A stretch of DNA of 32,487 bases, taken from the NCBI GenBank assembly GCA_017415945.1, contig JAFQDR010000284.1, positions 1 to 32,487 on the forward strand, written 5' to 3'. Positions 1-7,174 of this stretch are shown here, in pieces. A program made the translations under genes and the position numbers. Numbering within the stretch: position 1 is the stretch's first letter; every line of letters begins with the position of its first letter. The notes below the pieces were generated by a model. The model searched no databases, was not told the DNA's origin, and saw only the letters and a program-made list of their open reading frames with translations. Source of the DNA: Oscillospiraceae bacterium (GTDB taxonomy: Bacteria; Bacillota_A; Clostridia; Oscillospirales; Oscillospiraceae).

Positions 1-1
1 C

Positions 2-2359
2 GCGGTGGATAATGTGGAAAATGACTTTTCTGATGTGGCGAGCGGCGATTGGTTCTGCGCTCCCGTTATGTGGGCGGTACAGAACGGGATTACAGGCGGC
101 ATCGGCAACGGCTGCTTCGGCCCCGATAACCCCTGCACCCGCGGACAGATCGCCCTGTTTTTGTACAAGGCATCCTTGATCGGCGGCAGCGATGTGCCCG
201 TGGTGACACCCGAACCCACACCGACGCCCGAAGCGACACTTCCTTTGCCCAATGTGAAGGAACTGTGGAAGCAGGAGCTTCTGTGTGCGTATGAGCTGGG
301 GATGCCCATGGGGAAAATTATGCAGGAGACCGTGTCTTACAGGGAAATGATGGAGCTGCTGGACTGGTTCGTGTCCTATGCCGCTCCCGAAAATATGAAT
401 GCTTGGAAATCCATGCTTCCCGCACTCCGTGAAAAGGACATCCAAATCACCCGTTTTGACGCTATGACTGCGCTGTATATGGCTGCACAACAGGTGGGAG
501 GCATATATAAGGAGCATAACTACTGGGTGCAGTCCCTCATTTGGGGAATCAACCACACATGGAATGAGCATTGCGGCACTTGGTCTCTCTTTGCGGATTA
601 CGCAGTGGGGCCTTATGACTGCGGCGGCGTAGGACAGGGCAATCTGTTCAATGCGGCCTACTATTATAATCTCGCTCGACCCTCGCACTTCAGCGGAGAA
701 TTTCCTTTTGCACTGGACGGGGCAACCAATTCCTTTGTGTTTGAGGACCCTCCCACCTACGCCGAGGCTGTGCTTGCGATTGTGCGCCTGATCTCCTCCG
801 CCGATCCCAATCTGTTTATTGCTGAGCCCACGGCGGCGGAGCGGGAATTTCTGAATATGGCAGATGCAGAAAGAGCGAGAATAGATAATGCCGTCACAGA
901 CGTGACATCTGACCTCAGCGGCACGGTCTATTATGTTTCCAACAAGGGCTCCGATGACAATGATGGTCTTTCTCCCGAAACCCCGTGGGCAACACTGCAG
1001 CATGCGTTCGCTCGGCAGCTTCAGCCCGGTGACGGCGTGCTGCTGGAACGAGGCGGTGTATGGTGGATCGAAAACGATGAGGAATGGGGTCTTACCTCTA
1101 CGGCGTTTTGGATCCCTCGTGGTGTAACACTGGGCGCCTATGGCAATGGGGAAAAGCCCTTGCTGCGGGGGGACCTGCAGGCCGCCAACGGTACGGACTA
1201 TTGGGAGCTTTATTCGGAAGAAAACGGGGCGAAGATTTGGAAAGCTGCAGAACAGGCAGCTTACTGCCCGGTGATCGTGTTCAATGATGGGGAGTCCTAC
1301 GCATCCCCTGTACTGCCGGGAATGAACGAGAACGCACTCTATCTGTCGGGTGATGGTTCTGCATTTGACGCGGCTTCCGATTTGGAACGGGATTTGCAGT
1401 TCTGCTGTTTGATGGATATGACACAGGTGGGAGTCAATGGGGATATTTCCAATGATCCCAATATCAAGGGGACACTGTACCTGCGCTGTGACAAAGGCAA
1501 CCCCGCAGAGGTTTTTGAAAGCGTTCATGTTCCGCAGGCAACCGTAGGGCTGGCCCTGGGGACGGATGCAGCAGTCGATGGGGTCGCCCTCCGTTATTTC
1601 TCCTGTAACGGTGCGGTAATAGATGGCTATAACGGTGAGCATTCCCAGACTGTGAACAACTGCGAGGTGGGCTGGTGTGGTGGATTGCCCAGCAGCTATC
1701 AGCGAAATCATTTGGGGATCTACCTGCCCTTTGCAGGCGGCGGTGCCCTCCAGTGCTCTACCGCGGGTGTCCGCGTGACGGACAGCCACATCCACCATTG
1801 CGGCGGCTTTGGGCTGAACGTTGGCATTCATAACAACAATGCGATTCCCGAAAACACCATACTGCATTATGAAGATATTTTCATTGCAAATAATTTGATG
1901 GAGTATTGCGGCAGCGGTGTTCATATGGCGGACTACTCGGCGATGGATGTTTCCGGTACCCAAGGGTATATTTCGAATTTCGTGTTCGAGAACAATCTTG
2001 TGATGCATACGGGTATGGGCTGGGTACAGGATGCGCAGTGGCAGTTTGACGGCGGCAGCAGCCCCTTCCTGTCAGCCTTTGAAACCATGCACGGGGCAGT
2101 GGACAACAATGGCATTTTCCTTCGGAATAATGTGTTTTACAAGGGCTCCTATGCCTTGTTCTCCCTGTCAGACTATCATTGGGATCGTACGACCCCAGTC
2201 AATGCGCTGCCTGTGTTTGAGGGGAATACCTATGTGCAGTCTGCCAATAAGCCCATTCTGCAAAAGAACCGGACAGCAAAGGTATACTATCCCTCCCATA
2301 CGACCGTAAGGGATGTCCTTGGGGACGGTACGGGGAATTTGGTGGTTTTGAACCCGTAG
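2..2359 (+). CDS. SLH-domain surface protein with beta-helix region (5' partial)
   Basis: The reading frame is open to the left edge, so the true start and probably the signal peptide lie outside the window. The visible part opens with one S-layer homology repeat (FSDV...DWFCAPVMWAVQNGI, TRGQIALFLYKA; about residues 8-55 counting from the GTG at 5). A Pro/Thr/Glu linker (TPEPTPTPE) follows. A middle region of about 220 residues is not recognised. From about residue 309 the sequence YYVSNKGSDDNDG...PW.TL...LQPGD.VLLERG.W is typical of the start of right-handed parallel beta-helix (DUF1565-like) proteins, and the Asn/Gly-rich remainder fits beta-helix coils. SLH domains bind secondary cell-wall polymers, so this is inferred to be an exported surface protein, perhaps acting on or binding polysaccharide. 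No catalytic residue could be assigned. Confidence 0.8.
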   Translation, partial: AVDNVENDFSDVASGDWFCAPVMWAVQNGITGGIGNGCFGPDNPCTRGQIALFLYKASLIGGSDVPVVTPEPTPTPEATLPLPNVKELWKQELLCAYELGMPMGKIMQETVSYREMMELLDWFVSYAAPENMNAWKSMLPALREKDIQITRFDAMTALYMAAQQVGGIYKEHNYWVQSLIWGINHTWNEHCGTWSLFADYAVGPYDCGGVGQGNLFNAAYYYNLARPSHFSGEFPFALDGATNSFVFEDPPTYAEAVLAIVRLISSADPNLFIAEPTAAEREFLNMADAERARIDNAVTDVTSDLSGTVYYVSNKGSDDNDGLSPETPWATLQHAFARQLQPGDGVLLERGGVWWIENDEEWGLTSTAFWIPRGVTLGAYGNGEKPLLRGDLQAANGTDYWELYSEENGAKIWKAAEQAAYCPVIVFNDGESYASPVLPGMNENALYLSGDGSAFDAASDLERDLQFCCLMDMTQVGVNGDISNDPNIKGTLYLRCDKGNPAEVFESVHVPQATVGLALGTDAAVDGVALRYFSCNGAVIDGYNGEHSQTVNNCEVGWCGGLPSSYQRNHLGIYLPFAGGGALQCSTAGVRVTDSHIHHCGGFGLNVGIHNNNAIPENTILHYEDIFIANNLMEYCGSGVHMADYSAMDVSGTQGYISNFVFENNLVMHTGMGWVQDAQWQFDGGSSPFLSAFETMHGAVDNNGIFLRNNVFYKGSYALFSLSDYHWDRTTPVNALPVFEGNTYVQSANKPILQKNRTAKVYYPSHTTVRDVLGDGTGNLVVLNP

Positions 2360-2443
2360 AATGTTTGGAATCGGGTCTTTCCAAAAGCTCGTTTTGATGG
2401 TACGATAAATACATACAACATATAGAAATGAGGTACTTACAAT

Positions 2444-3703
2444 ATGGCAAAGCTGGATCTTTTGAAGGGCATGAAGGTTGTGGACTTCTCCTCCTATATT
2501 GCCGCTCCCACCTGTGCAAAGCTGCTGGGTGAGTACGGCGCGGAGGTCATCCGTATCGAGCCCAAGATCTCCGACTCCGTGCGCTTCGTGGCAAGTCAGG
2601 TGTATGGCTGCACCGACGGCACCAACCCCCTCTATGATGTCATCAACGGCAACAAGCGTCAAATCTGTCTGGACACCCGCAGCCCCGAGGGGAAAGAGGT
2701 GCTCCACCGTCTGATCGCTGATGCGGACGTATTCGTGTCCAACCTCCGTGAGGCACAGGCCAAGCGGCAGGGCATCGACTTCGAGACCCTCCATGCCAAG
2801 TACCCCAAGCTGGTGTACGCAAACGTCACCGGCTATGGCGACAAGGGCATTTCCGTAGGCAAGCCCGGTTTTGATGCCACCGCTTACCACAACCGCTCGG
2901 GCCTCAGCCTTGCGGCACTGGCTGCAGGCAGCGAACCCGCTCTGCCTTACCCCGGTCTGGGGGATATTCCCACGGGCACTTATCTTGCACTGGGCGTACT
3001 GGCTGCATATATTAAGGCACAGCGCACCGGGGAGGGGGACTTCGTTTCCGTTTCCCTGTACGGCGCAGGTATGTGGAGCGCCGTGAGCCCCATTGTTTTT
3101 GCTCAGGAGCCCTACAACGACAAGATGCCCAAGAGCCGCGAAGGCTCCATCGGTCTGGGCCGCCACTACAAGTCCTCCGATGGCCGCTGGTTTATTGTCA
3201 ATAGCGGCAACTGGGAAAAGGACTGGCCGCCCTTCGCCGCGGCTATGGGTGTGGATCCCGCACTGGTGGAAAAGACCAATCAGCACCTGAAGACCCTGCC
3301 CCACATCCCCACCATGCGCCCCTGGTTCGAGGATCTGTTCCGGTCCAAGCCCTACGCACACTGGGATGAGCTGCTGACCAAGCTGGACATTGCCCACGAA
3401 CTGTGCATGGACTTCAAGGAGATCATCAACGACCCCGTGGCCATCTCCGCCGAGCTGCTGCAGGAAATGCATTACGACTACACCGAGGCTACCCCCCGCA
3501 TCGTCCGCAGCCCCGCACACTTCCGCCTGGCAGGTGCCCCCGATACTACCCCCGCACACACTGTCGGTGAGGACACCGCGGAGATTTTGAAGGAATACGG
3601 CTATTCCGACGAGGAAATCGCTGCCCTGAAGTCCAAGAAGGTGGTCGGCATGGCAGGGGACCCCGATGTGTACAACAGAAAGTGGAGAAGTAAATTTGGT
3701 TAA
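2444..3703 (+). CDS. Family III (CaiB/BaiF) CoA-transferase
   Basis: The 419-residue protein has the full length of family III CoA-transferases. These move CoA between carboxylic acids through an aspartyl-CoA anhydride intermediate. The N-terminal block GMKVVDFSSYIAAPTCAKLL.EYGAEVIRIEP is typical. The catalytic Asp is probably residue 144 in KPGFDATAYHNRSG. LVYANVTGYGDKG and PGLGDIPTG.YLALG resemble the FldA/HadA branch that acts on 2-hydroxyacyl- or arylacyl-CoAs, but no 2-hydroxyacyl-CoA dehydratase lies nearby, so the substrate is unknown. The ATG at 2444 follows a weak GAGG site. The gene stands alone: the surface-protein gene ends 84 bp upstream, and a structured repeat begins right after the stop. 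The family call is firm; the substrate branch is a guess. Confidence 0.88.
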   Translation: MAKLDLLKGMKVVDFSSYIAAPTCAKLLGEYGAEVIRIEPKISDSVRFVASQVYGCTDGTNPLYDVINGNKRQICLDTRSPEGKEVLHRLIADADVFVSNLREAQAKRQGIDFETLHAKYPKLVYANVTGYGDKGISVGKPGFDATAYHNRSGLSLAALAAGSEPALPYPGLGDIPTGTYLALGVLAAYIKAQRTGEGDFVSVSLYGAGMWSAVSPIVFAQEPYNDKMPKSREGSIGLGRHYKSSDGRWFIVNSGNWEKDWPPFAAAMGVDPALVEKTNQHLKTLPHIPTMRPWFEDLFRSKPYAHWDELLTKLDIAHELCMDFKEIINDPVAISAELLQEMHYDYTEATPRIVRSPAHFRLAGAPDTTPAHTVGEDTAEILKEYGYSDEEIAALKSKKVVGMAGDPDVYNRKWRSKFG

Positions 3704-3705
3704 TT

Positions 3706-3900
3706 CGATTGCTATGTCAGAAAGACATTGCAATCGAGAGTGCCCCTGCTGATGCAATGGGCGTGCAGGTTTTGTGCATGCACTCGCTGTGCTCGCACAC
3801 TTAATAACCTGAGAAGAATTTTTCGTGTGATACATGCTCCCACGAAAAATAGATTTGAATTTATTTCGTCCTTACGGACGAAACTCTGTGAGACCTATTT
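3706..3900 (+). repeat. Dispersed structured intergenic element, divergent copy C
   Basis: Three bases after the CoA-transferase stop a hairpin (CGATTGC 3706-3712 with GCAATCG 3730-3736) opens a block with the same order of parts as the elements at 6586-6910 and 27128-27347: an opening hairpin, an ATGGGC...GCAGG segment, a CACACTT segment, a GAAAAATAGATTTGA segment and a TTTCGTCCTTACGGACGAAA hairpin. The last roughly 55 bases differ from the 27128 copy at only about eight positions. The first half is much more diverged. No coding potential is seen. Confidence 0.6.
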
Positions 3901-3903
3901 TTA

Positions 3904-3933
3904 AGAGCGGTACGATTGTACCGCTCTATTTTT
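3904..3933 (+). terminator. Rho-independent terminator
   Basis: Perfect 10-bp stem AGAGCGGTAC/GTACCGCTCT with GATT loop, followed by ATTTTTG. It lies 200 bp downstream of the CoA-transferase, at the far end of the structured repeat. Confidence 0.75.
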
Positions 3934-4056
3934 GTCGGAGTTGTCGATTCTGACGGGACAACCGCCCGCTGTGCTGCACCGAGTTTACTGCCAATGTTAA
4001 TTGACAGGCGGCAGATATCAGCTGCCCGCAGCTGCGCGGTAGGTGTAATGGTTTTC

Positions 4057-4214
4057 GGGCGGATACTATCCGCCCCTACAAGGGAAGAAGATTTTGGTGC
4101 GGCGGTGAAAAAAATTTACGGTGCACCCGTAGGGCGGGGGCTTGATCCCGCCGTTTTTGCGTTTATATGGGTGGTTCATTCTGTGCGGCAGGGAGCATCG
4201 GGGAGGATGCTCCC
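4057..4214. repeat. Cluster of GTAGGG/GGGCGG-type palindromic repeats
   Basis: Three short palindromes lie in this non-coding stretch: GGGCGGATA-C-TATCCGCCC at 4057-4075, followed by CCTAC; GTAGGGCGGG...CCCGCC at 4130-4152; and GGGAGCATC...GATGCTCCC at 4191-4214. The second is nearly the same as a unit at 25396-25419. Both of those sites also carry a downstream GGTGCGGCATAAA word, so they look like mosaics of the same mobile palindromes. The rest of 3934-4290 shows no gene. Confidence 0.6.
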
Positions 4215-4296
4215 CGCGATGGGGGTGGATTTTGGTGCGGCATAAAGAACATCCGCAAGGTGAGTTCCTACGAATAAATTTTGCTATTGCCAAATT

Positions 4297-4313
4297 CCTA
4301 CCTTGACGGTAGG
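4297..4313. promoter_or_regulatory. Putative Rrf2/IscR operator, site 1
   Basis: Palindrome CCTACCTTGACGGTAGG covers the -35 box of the nifS promoter. The half-site CCTAC-N7-GTAGG recurs at 4339-4355, with centres 42 bp apart (about four helical turns), and partly at the promoter of the Rrf2 gene. The location predicts repression. The assignment to the Rrf2 protein encoded downstream is inferred from shared motif and neighbourhood. Confidence 0.6.
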
Positions 4314-4331
4314 GTAAAAGTGTGCTATACT
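4303..4331 (+). promoter_or_regulatory. Sigma-A-type promoter of nifS-iscU
   Basis: TTGACG (4303-4308), 17-bp spacer, TATACT (4326-4331). The predicted transcript start is near 4338, leaving a leader of about 95 nt before the nifS ATG. Confidence 0.8.
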
Positions 4332-4338
4332 GTAATTG

Positions 4339-4355
4339 CCTACAAGAGAAGTAGG
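4339..4355. promoter_or_regulatory. Putative Rrf2/IscR operator, site 2
   Basis: CCTAC-AAGAGAA-GTAGG lies at the predicted transcription start of nifS and has the same 17-bp geometry as site 1. The left flank AATTGCCTAC (4334-4343) is identical to ten bases in the Rrf2 promoter (6083-6092). Confidence 0.6.
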
Positions 4356-4431
4356 AAACAACCAAGAATAACACAATTCCTTCTATATATAATAACGATA
4401 GACCGAGAGGTGCGATCGGAAAGGAGAGACT

Positions 4432-5622
4432 ATGAACATCTATTTGGACAATGCGGCAACCACCAAGATGAGCAGAACCGCCATCGAGGCCATGGTGCCT
4501 TATTTCGAGCATATGTACGGCAACCCCTCGGGCCTGCATAGCCACGGTCAGCGGGCGGCGGAGGCATTGGCGGATGCGCGGGCCCGTGTGGCTGCGGTCA
4601 TCGGTGCCCAGCCCCGTGAGATCTATTTTACCTCCGGGGGAAGCGAGGCCGATACGCAGGCGCTGATCTCCGCGGCGCGATTCGGTGCCATGCGGGGCAA
4701 GAAGCACATCATCTCCACCCAAGTGGAGCACCATGCGGTGCTGCACACCTTGGAGGCACTGGAAAAGGAAGGCTTCCATGTGAGCCTGTTGCCTGTGGAT
4801 GAGCATGGTCTGGTGTCTGCGCAGCAGGTGCGCATGGCCATCCGCCCCGACACCGCACTGGTCACCGTTATGTTCGCCAACAACGAGGTTGGCACCGTGA
4901 TGCCCATTGCCGAAATCGGTGCTGTGTGCCGTGAGCTGGGTGTGCTGTTCCACACCGACGCAGTGCAGGCGGCAGGGCATCTGCCTATCAATGTCAAGGA
5001 CATGAACATTGACCTGCTGAGTATGTCTGCCCATAAGTTCCACGGCCCCAAGGGCGTAGGCGTGCTGTATGCCCGTGTGGGTGTGCTGCTGCAGAACGTC
5101 ATCCACGGGGGCGGTCAGGAGCGGGGCAAGCGTGCGGGCACCGAAAATGTAGCAGGCATCATGGGCATGGCTGCTGCACTGGAGGAAGCTGTGGAAAACA
5201 TGGATGCCCACGCAGCAAAGATGCAGAAAATTCGTGACCGACTGATAGAGGGGCTGAGCGAAATTCCCCACAGCCTGCTGAACGGTCACCCCGAGAAGCG
5301 GCTGCCCAATAATGTGAGCTTCTGCTTTGAGGGCATCGAAGGGGAAAGCCTGTTGCTGCTGCTGGATGACAAGGGCATCGCGGCATCCTCGGGCTCGGCT
5401 TGCACCAGCGGGGATCTGGATCCCAGCCACGTGCTGTTGGCTATGGACAGACCCCACGAAATTGCGCATGGCTCCCTGCGCCTGAGCTTGAGCCATGAGA
5501 ACACCATGGAAGAAGCGGAATATACCATTGAAGCCGTGAAGGAAGTGGTGGCGTATCTGCGCAGCATCTCTCCCGTCTGGAGAGACCTTGTGAACGGCAA
5601 ATCCGAATTTATCATAAAGTGA
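4432..5622 (+). CDS. nifS: Cysteine desulfurase (NifS/IscS family)
   Basis: A 396-residue PLP enzyme that removes sulfur from cysteine as an enzyme-bound persulfide for Fe-S cluster assembly. The N-terminus IYLDNAATTKMS is the family signature. The PLP lysine is in SMSAHKFHGPKGVG (about residue 203), the cofactor-binding His in the FHTDAVQAAGH block, and the catalytic Cys in SSGSACTSGDLDPSHVL (about residue 325). The short SACTSG loop is the NifS/IscS group I type rather than SufS. The ATG follows AAGGAGAG at good spacing. iscU starts 10 bp downstream, so the two are surely co-transcribed. Two palindromes in the promoter suggest control by the Rrf2 regulator encoded after iscU. NifS versus IscS naming cannot be settled by eye. 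Confidence 0.95.
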   Translation: MNIYLDNAATTKMSRTAIEAMVPYFEHMYGNPSGLHSHGQRAAEALADARARVAAVIGAQPREIYFTSGGSEADTQALISAARFGAMRGKKHIISTQVEHHAVLHTLEALEKEGFHVSLLPVDEHGLVSAQQVRMAIRPDTALVTVMFANNEVGTVMPIAEIGAVCRELGVLFHTDAVQAAGHLPINVKDMNIDLLSMSAHKFHGPKGVGVLYARVGVLLQNVIHGGGQERGKRAGTENVAGIMGMAAALEEAVENMDAHAAKMQKIRDRLIEGLSEIPHSLLNGHPEKRLPNNVSFCFEGIEGESLLLLLDDKGIAASSGSACTSGDLDPSHVLLAMDRPHEIAHGSLRLSLSHENTMEEAEYTIEAVKEVVAYLRSISPVWRDLVNGKSEFIIK

Positions 5623-5632
5623 GGGATCAAAT

Positions 5633-6073
5633 ATGGCATTGTACAGCGCAAAAGTAATGGATCATTTCCGCAACCCCCGCAACGTGGGTGTGATCGAAAA
5701 TGCGGACGGCGTTGGCGAAGTAGGCAACGCAAAATGCGGCGACATTATGAAGATCTACCTGAAGATCGAGGACGATATCATCAAGGACGTAAGCTTTGAA
5801 ACCTTTGGCTGCGGCAGCGCCATTGCATCCAGCTCCATGGCCACCGAGCTCATTAAGGGCAAGCCCATCAGCGAGGCTATGCAGCTGACCAACTGGGCGG
5901 TGACCGAGGCCTTGGACGGACTGCCCGTGCACAAGATCCACTGCTCCGTATTGGCAGAGGAGGCCATTAAGCTTGCATTGAAGGACTACTACGACCGCAG
6001 CGGCAGAGAATATGACCCAAGCCTGTTCCCCAGCTGCGACAGCTGCGACCATAATTGCCACGGCTGCCACTAA
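5633..6073 (+). CDS. iscU: Iron-sulfur cluster scaffold protein (IscU/NifU-like) with Cys/His-rich tail
   Basis: The 146-residue scaffold accepts sulfur from NifS and builds [2Fe-2S]/[4Fe-4S] clusters. The three ligand cysteines are in NAKCGD, FGCGSAIASSS and IHCSVLAEEAI, with the conserved Asp right after the first as CGD. YSAKVMDHFRNPRNVG is the family N-terminus. Beyond the usual fold the C-terminus is SCDSCDHNCHGCH, with spacing C-x2-C-x3-C-x2-C-H, which could bind an extra metal. That tail is absent from E. coli IscU. The gene follows nifS by 10 bp with a GAGGG ribosome site and is followed by the promoter of the Rrf2 gene. Confidence 0.93.
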   Translation: MALYSAKVMDHFRNPRNVGVIENADGVGEVGNAKCGDIMKIYLKIEDDIIKDVSFETFGCGSAIASSSMATELIKGKPISEAMQLTNWAVTEALDGLPVHKIHCSVLAEEAIKLALKDYYDRSGREYDPSLFPSCDSCDHNCHGCH

Positions 6074-6078
6074 ATCTA

Positions 6079-6108
6079 TTGCAATTGCCTACCGTTTTGG
6101 TTTATAAT
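6079..6108 (+). promoter_or_regulatory. Promoter of the Rrf2/IscR gene with operator-like half-site
   Basis: TTGCAA (6079-6084), 18-bp spacer, perfect TATAAT (6103-6108). The spacer contains CCTACC at 6088-6093 followed by GTTTTGG, that is one good half-site (CCTAC) and a degenerate partner of the palindrome seen twice at the nifS promoter. This suggests weaker autoregulation. Confidence 0.65.
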
Positions 6109-6127
6109 GGGAACAGAGGTGATAATT

Positions 6128-6535
6128 ATGATGATTTCTACGAGAGGACGATATGCACTGCGGGTGATGCTGGACTTAGCCGAACGTATCGACAATGGCT
6201 ATACCCCCATGAAGGACGTTGCGGAGCGGCAGGGCCTGTCCCTAAAGTATCTGGAGCGGATCCTGCCTGTGCTGACCAAGAACGGCATGGTGACGGGCAT
6301 TCAGGGCAAGGGCGGCGGCTATCGCCTGACCATGGCCCCGGAGGAGTATCGTGTAGGGGACATCCTGCGCTTGACGGAGGGTGGACTGCGGCCTGTGGAA
6401 TGTGCGGGCTGCAGCGCAGAGCCCTGTGAGCACGCGGCCGACTGCCGTACCAAGCCCCTTTGGGAGGGACTGAACAAGGTGGTCAATGAGTATCTGGACG
6501 GTATCACCCTGGCCGATCTCATGGAAAACGGATGA
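6128..6535 (+). CDS. iscR: Rrf2-family regulator, IscR-like
   Basis: A 135-residue winged-helix regulator. STRGRYALRVMLDLAE opens the Rrf2 fold, LKYLERILPVLTKNGMVTGIQGKGGGYRL covers the recognition helix and wing, and four cysteines in VECAGCSAEPCEHAADC can ligate an Fe-S cluster, as in IscR. ATG 6128 is chosen over the in-frame ATG at 6107 because 6107 lies inside the -10 box and AGAGGTG (6115-6121) sits at the right distance. ATG 6131 is also possible. Its place after nifS-iscU and the shared palindromes imply feedback control of Fe-S assembly. The exact cluster and regulon are inferred. Confidence 0.88.
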   Translation: MMISTRGRYALRVMLDLAERIDNGYTPMKDVAERQGLSLKYLERILPVLTKNGMVTGIQGKGGGYRLTMAPEEYRVGDILRLTEGGLRPVECAGCSAEPCEHAADCRTKPLWEGLNKVVNEYLDGITLADLMENG

Positions 6536-6552
6536 TAACATACGGAAACACC

Positions 6553-6581
6553 ATCCCCCGATGCCCGGTGCATCGGGGGAT
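6553..6581. terminator. Strong stem-loop after iscR
   Basis: Perfect 12-bp stem ATCCCCCGATGC/GCATCGGGGGAT with loop CCGGT, beginning 17 bp after the stop. No U-tract follows; the structured element begins 5 bp later. It could be a transcript-end stabiliser or a terminator separated from its U-run. Confidence 0.55.
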
Positions 6582-6585
6582 TGAG

Positions 6586-6910
6586 TCTGTCAAAATACTC
6601 CTACGGAGCATTTTGACAGAGAAGCACCCGCTTGTGCGATGGGCATAGCAGGCCTGCTTCGCGCATAATTTGTTCGCGGAACGCGAACAAATTCCACACT
6701 TGCAGCCCTATTTGTATTATTTATATACTTCACTCAACATGAAACCATGGTTTCATTTTGAAAAGGAGAAGCAGCGGAATGAGTGCTCTCCGCCCACACT
6801 TGAGCGGAAAGCGATATGGAGCTTGCTTCGACGCCATGCCGGCGCGAAAAATGAATTCTACTTTGTTTCGTCCTTATGGACGAAATTCTGCGAAGCTTTT
6901 TTTGACAGTC
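6586..6910 (+). repeat. Dispersed structured intergenic element, copy A (325 bp)
   Basis: It begins with a hairpin (TCTGTCAAAATACTCC 6586-6601 with GGAGCATTTTGACAGA 6605-6620) and ends in TTTTTTTGACAGTC (6897-6910), so its outer ends are also inverted repeats (CTGTCAAAA/TTTTGACAG). It is about 90 percent alike, by eye, to 27128-27347, except for an extra block of about 105 bp (about 6715-6830) that includes the palindrome TGAAACCATGGTTTCA. Internal landmarks are GCGATGGGC, GCGCATAATTTGT, a TTGTTCGC/GCGAACAA stem, CCACACTTGCAG and TTTCGTCCTTATGGACGAAA. No gene is seen. Confidence 0.75.
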
Positions 6911-6911
6911 T

Positions 6912-6950
6912 GAAACTCCCCTGTCCATTTGGACAGGGGAGTTTCGTTTT
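6912..6950 (+). terminator. Perfect hairpin terminator (dispersed, copy 1)
   Basis: A 15-bp stem (GAAACTCCCCTGTCC at 6912-6926, GGACAGGGGAGTTTC at 6931-6945) with ATTT loop, then GTTTTG. The same 32-bp hairpin core occurs at 14096-14127. Confidence 0.75.
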
Positions 6951-7084
6951 GCCCTCTTCTGTGCACTGTGTCGCAAATGCAACATGGTGTTCAAATTAAA
7001 CAGGCGGGGTTTGACAAAACTTACAGATAATGGGTGAGAGTTTGTAAATATCTCACAAAAACATTGTTAAAATAATATTAATCA

Positions 7085-7124
7085 TTGACGGATGAGTTGC
7101 ATGGTTGTAAACTTGTATTACAAG
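7085..7124 (+). promoter_or_regulatory. Promoter and GntR-type operator of the oxidoreductase/transketolase/TRAP locus
   Basis: TTGACG (7085-7090), 17-bp spacer, TAAACT (7108-7113). Overlapping its end is CTTGTATTACAAG (7112-7124), a perfect palindrome around one base. Its core TTGTATTACAA fits the GT-N3-AC consensus of FadR/FCD-type GntR regulators. A half-site repeat (TTACAAG) follows near 7141-7147. A second TTGT-N3-ACAA lies before the GntR gene at 13354-13364. The element at 6586, the hairpin at 6912 and this promoter account for most of the space between iscR and 7175. Confidence 0.65.
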
Positions 7125-7174
7125 CTGACAAGAAGATAAGTTACAAGTAAACAGGATAATAGGAGGAAACAGAA

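Noticed and set aside
2168..3835. A 555-codon minus-strand frame, and similar long antisense frames at 4066-5496, 14560-16074 and 23442-25622.
   Set aside because: All are shadows of well-identified genes on the other strand, with low-complexity composition and no supported start.
3916..4245. A 109-codon frame between the CoA-transferase and nifS.
   Set aside because: It runs through a terminator and three palindromes; its sequence is repeat-derived.
7011..7039. A perfect TTGACA at 7011 as the promoter of the oxidoreductase locus.
   Set aside because: No acceptable -10 box lies 16-18 bp downstream; the TTGACG/TAAACT pair with the operator is a better choice.
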